Assembly (NCBI GenBank): GCA_947499735.1
Contig: CANMPP010000003.1
Span: forward strand, 124,001-188,000
Length of the DNA: 64,000 nt
Reading direction: 5' to 3'
Source: an uncultured Pelagimonas sp.
GTDB lineage: Bacteria > Pseudomonadota > Alphaproteobacteria > Rhodobacterales > Rhodobacteraceae
Part shown: positions 63,903 to 64,000 of the stretch, in pieces
Layout: each line of letters begins with the position of its first letter
Numbering within the stretch: the first letter of the stretch is position 1
The notes under the pieces: generated by a model
Seen by the model: the letters and a program-made list of their open reading frames with translations, nothing else
What the model was told of the DNA's origin: nothing
Databases searched by the model: none
Program-made: the position numbers and the translations under genes

Positions 63903-64000
63903 CTCAGGGCCTCGGCCACATGATGTTTGTGGATGTCTGAACTGCCTTCAAGATCGGCAATGGTCCGGGCCACGCGTAGAATGCGGTGATAAGATCGGGC
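63872..64000 (-). CDS. ComM/YifB-family Mg-chelatase-like ATPase, C-terminal end (partial)
   Basis: The minus-strand frame enters from the right edge and ends at TGA (63872-63874). The visible 42 residues, [14 protein letters not shown] then [10 protein letters not shown], match the C-terminal end of YifB/ComM, a helicase linked to DNA uptake and recombination. The rest of the gene lies outside the window. Confidence 0.8.
   Translation of the reverse strand, partial: ARSYHRILRVARTIADLEGSSDIHKHHVAEALSYRLPASKQV

Noticed and set aside
1-64000. tRNA, rRNA, CRISPR arrays, insertion sequences, prophage or integrase genes
   Set aside because: I read the intergenic regions and saw no cloverleaf-like sequence, no spaced direct repeats, and no transposase, integrase or phage protein.

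Overview
The window reads as a chromosomal segment of an alphaproteobacterium of the order Rhodobacterales (Roseobacter group). This rests on familiar gene neighbourhoods: rpsU beside COQ9, hemC divergent from hemE, glnD-murJ-rhomboid-trpS, ruvCAB followed by a MazG-like gene, a Hint-domain protein, a DUF2927 lipoprotein and SPFH-GYF proteins. Base composition is moderate for the group. I found no tRNA, rRNA, CRISPR array, insertion sequence or prophage. Most of the window is ordinary core genome. Both ends cut genes: deoC at the left, a comM/yifB-type AAA ATPase gene at the right.

Layout. 1-4716: deoC end, a double-domain aldehyde dehydrogenase, a LysR regulator and an exported metallo-beta-lactamase-fold protein. 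4978-8079: rsfS and rlmH (ribosome), a Hint protein, uppP (cell-wall lipid recycling). 8304-14806: gltD, a GFA-family gene and gltB (glutamate synthase). 14980-21907: a PP2C-like phosphatase, queF, a tautomerase, dtd, a sugar kinase, a zinc-ribbon membrane protein, two rRNA pseudouridine synthases and tadA. 22059-26489: a five-gene TelA/XpaC-type envelope module that begins with a 29-codon membrane-protein gene. 26577-32275: hemF, an SDR, an RsmC-like methyltransferase, clpS, a HAD hydrolase and a penicillin-binding D,D-carboxypeptidase with a SPOR domain. 32342-33610: asd with an elaborate leader. 33896-38306: three tandem paralogues of an unrecognised, very acidic, cysteine-free repeat protein, the first interrupted by one in-frame stop codon. 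38412-49822: rpsU, COQ9, hemC, hemE, an ABC-2 exporter, an MFS transporter, prmA, ruvCAB and mazG-like. 49988-53041: a surface-lipoprotein (Slam, type XI secretion) locus with two related lipoprotein cargos, one switched out of frame at a run of nine G. 53105-64000: trpS, a rhomboid-like protein without catalytic residues, murJ, glnD, an LpoA-like lipoprotein, rsmI, yraN, gshB, an alpha/beta hydrolase and the end of comM.

The most interesting signals are four. (1) An apparent ribosome-mediated attenuator upstream of asd: a 26-codon leader peptide rich in Thr, Lys, Met and Ile codons (the amino acids made through aspartate semialdehyde) with mutually exclusive hairpins after it. (2) The tandem acidic 'DW-repeat' family. 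(3) The Slam locus with a poly-G tract that looks phase-variable. (4) The TelA/XpaC/DUF2927/SPFH-GYF module with its small membrane-protein leader gene. All product names come from motif and family recognition by reading; no database search was run.
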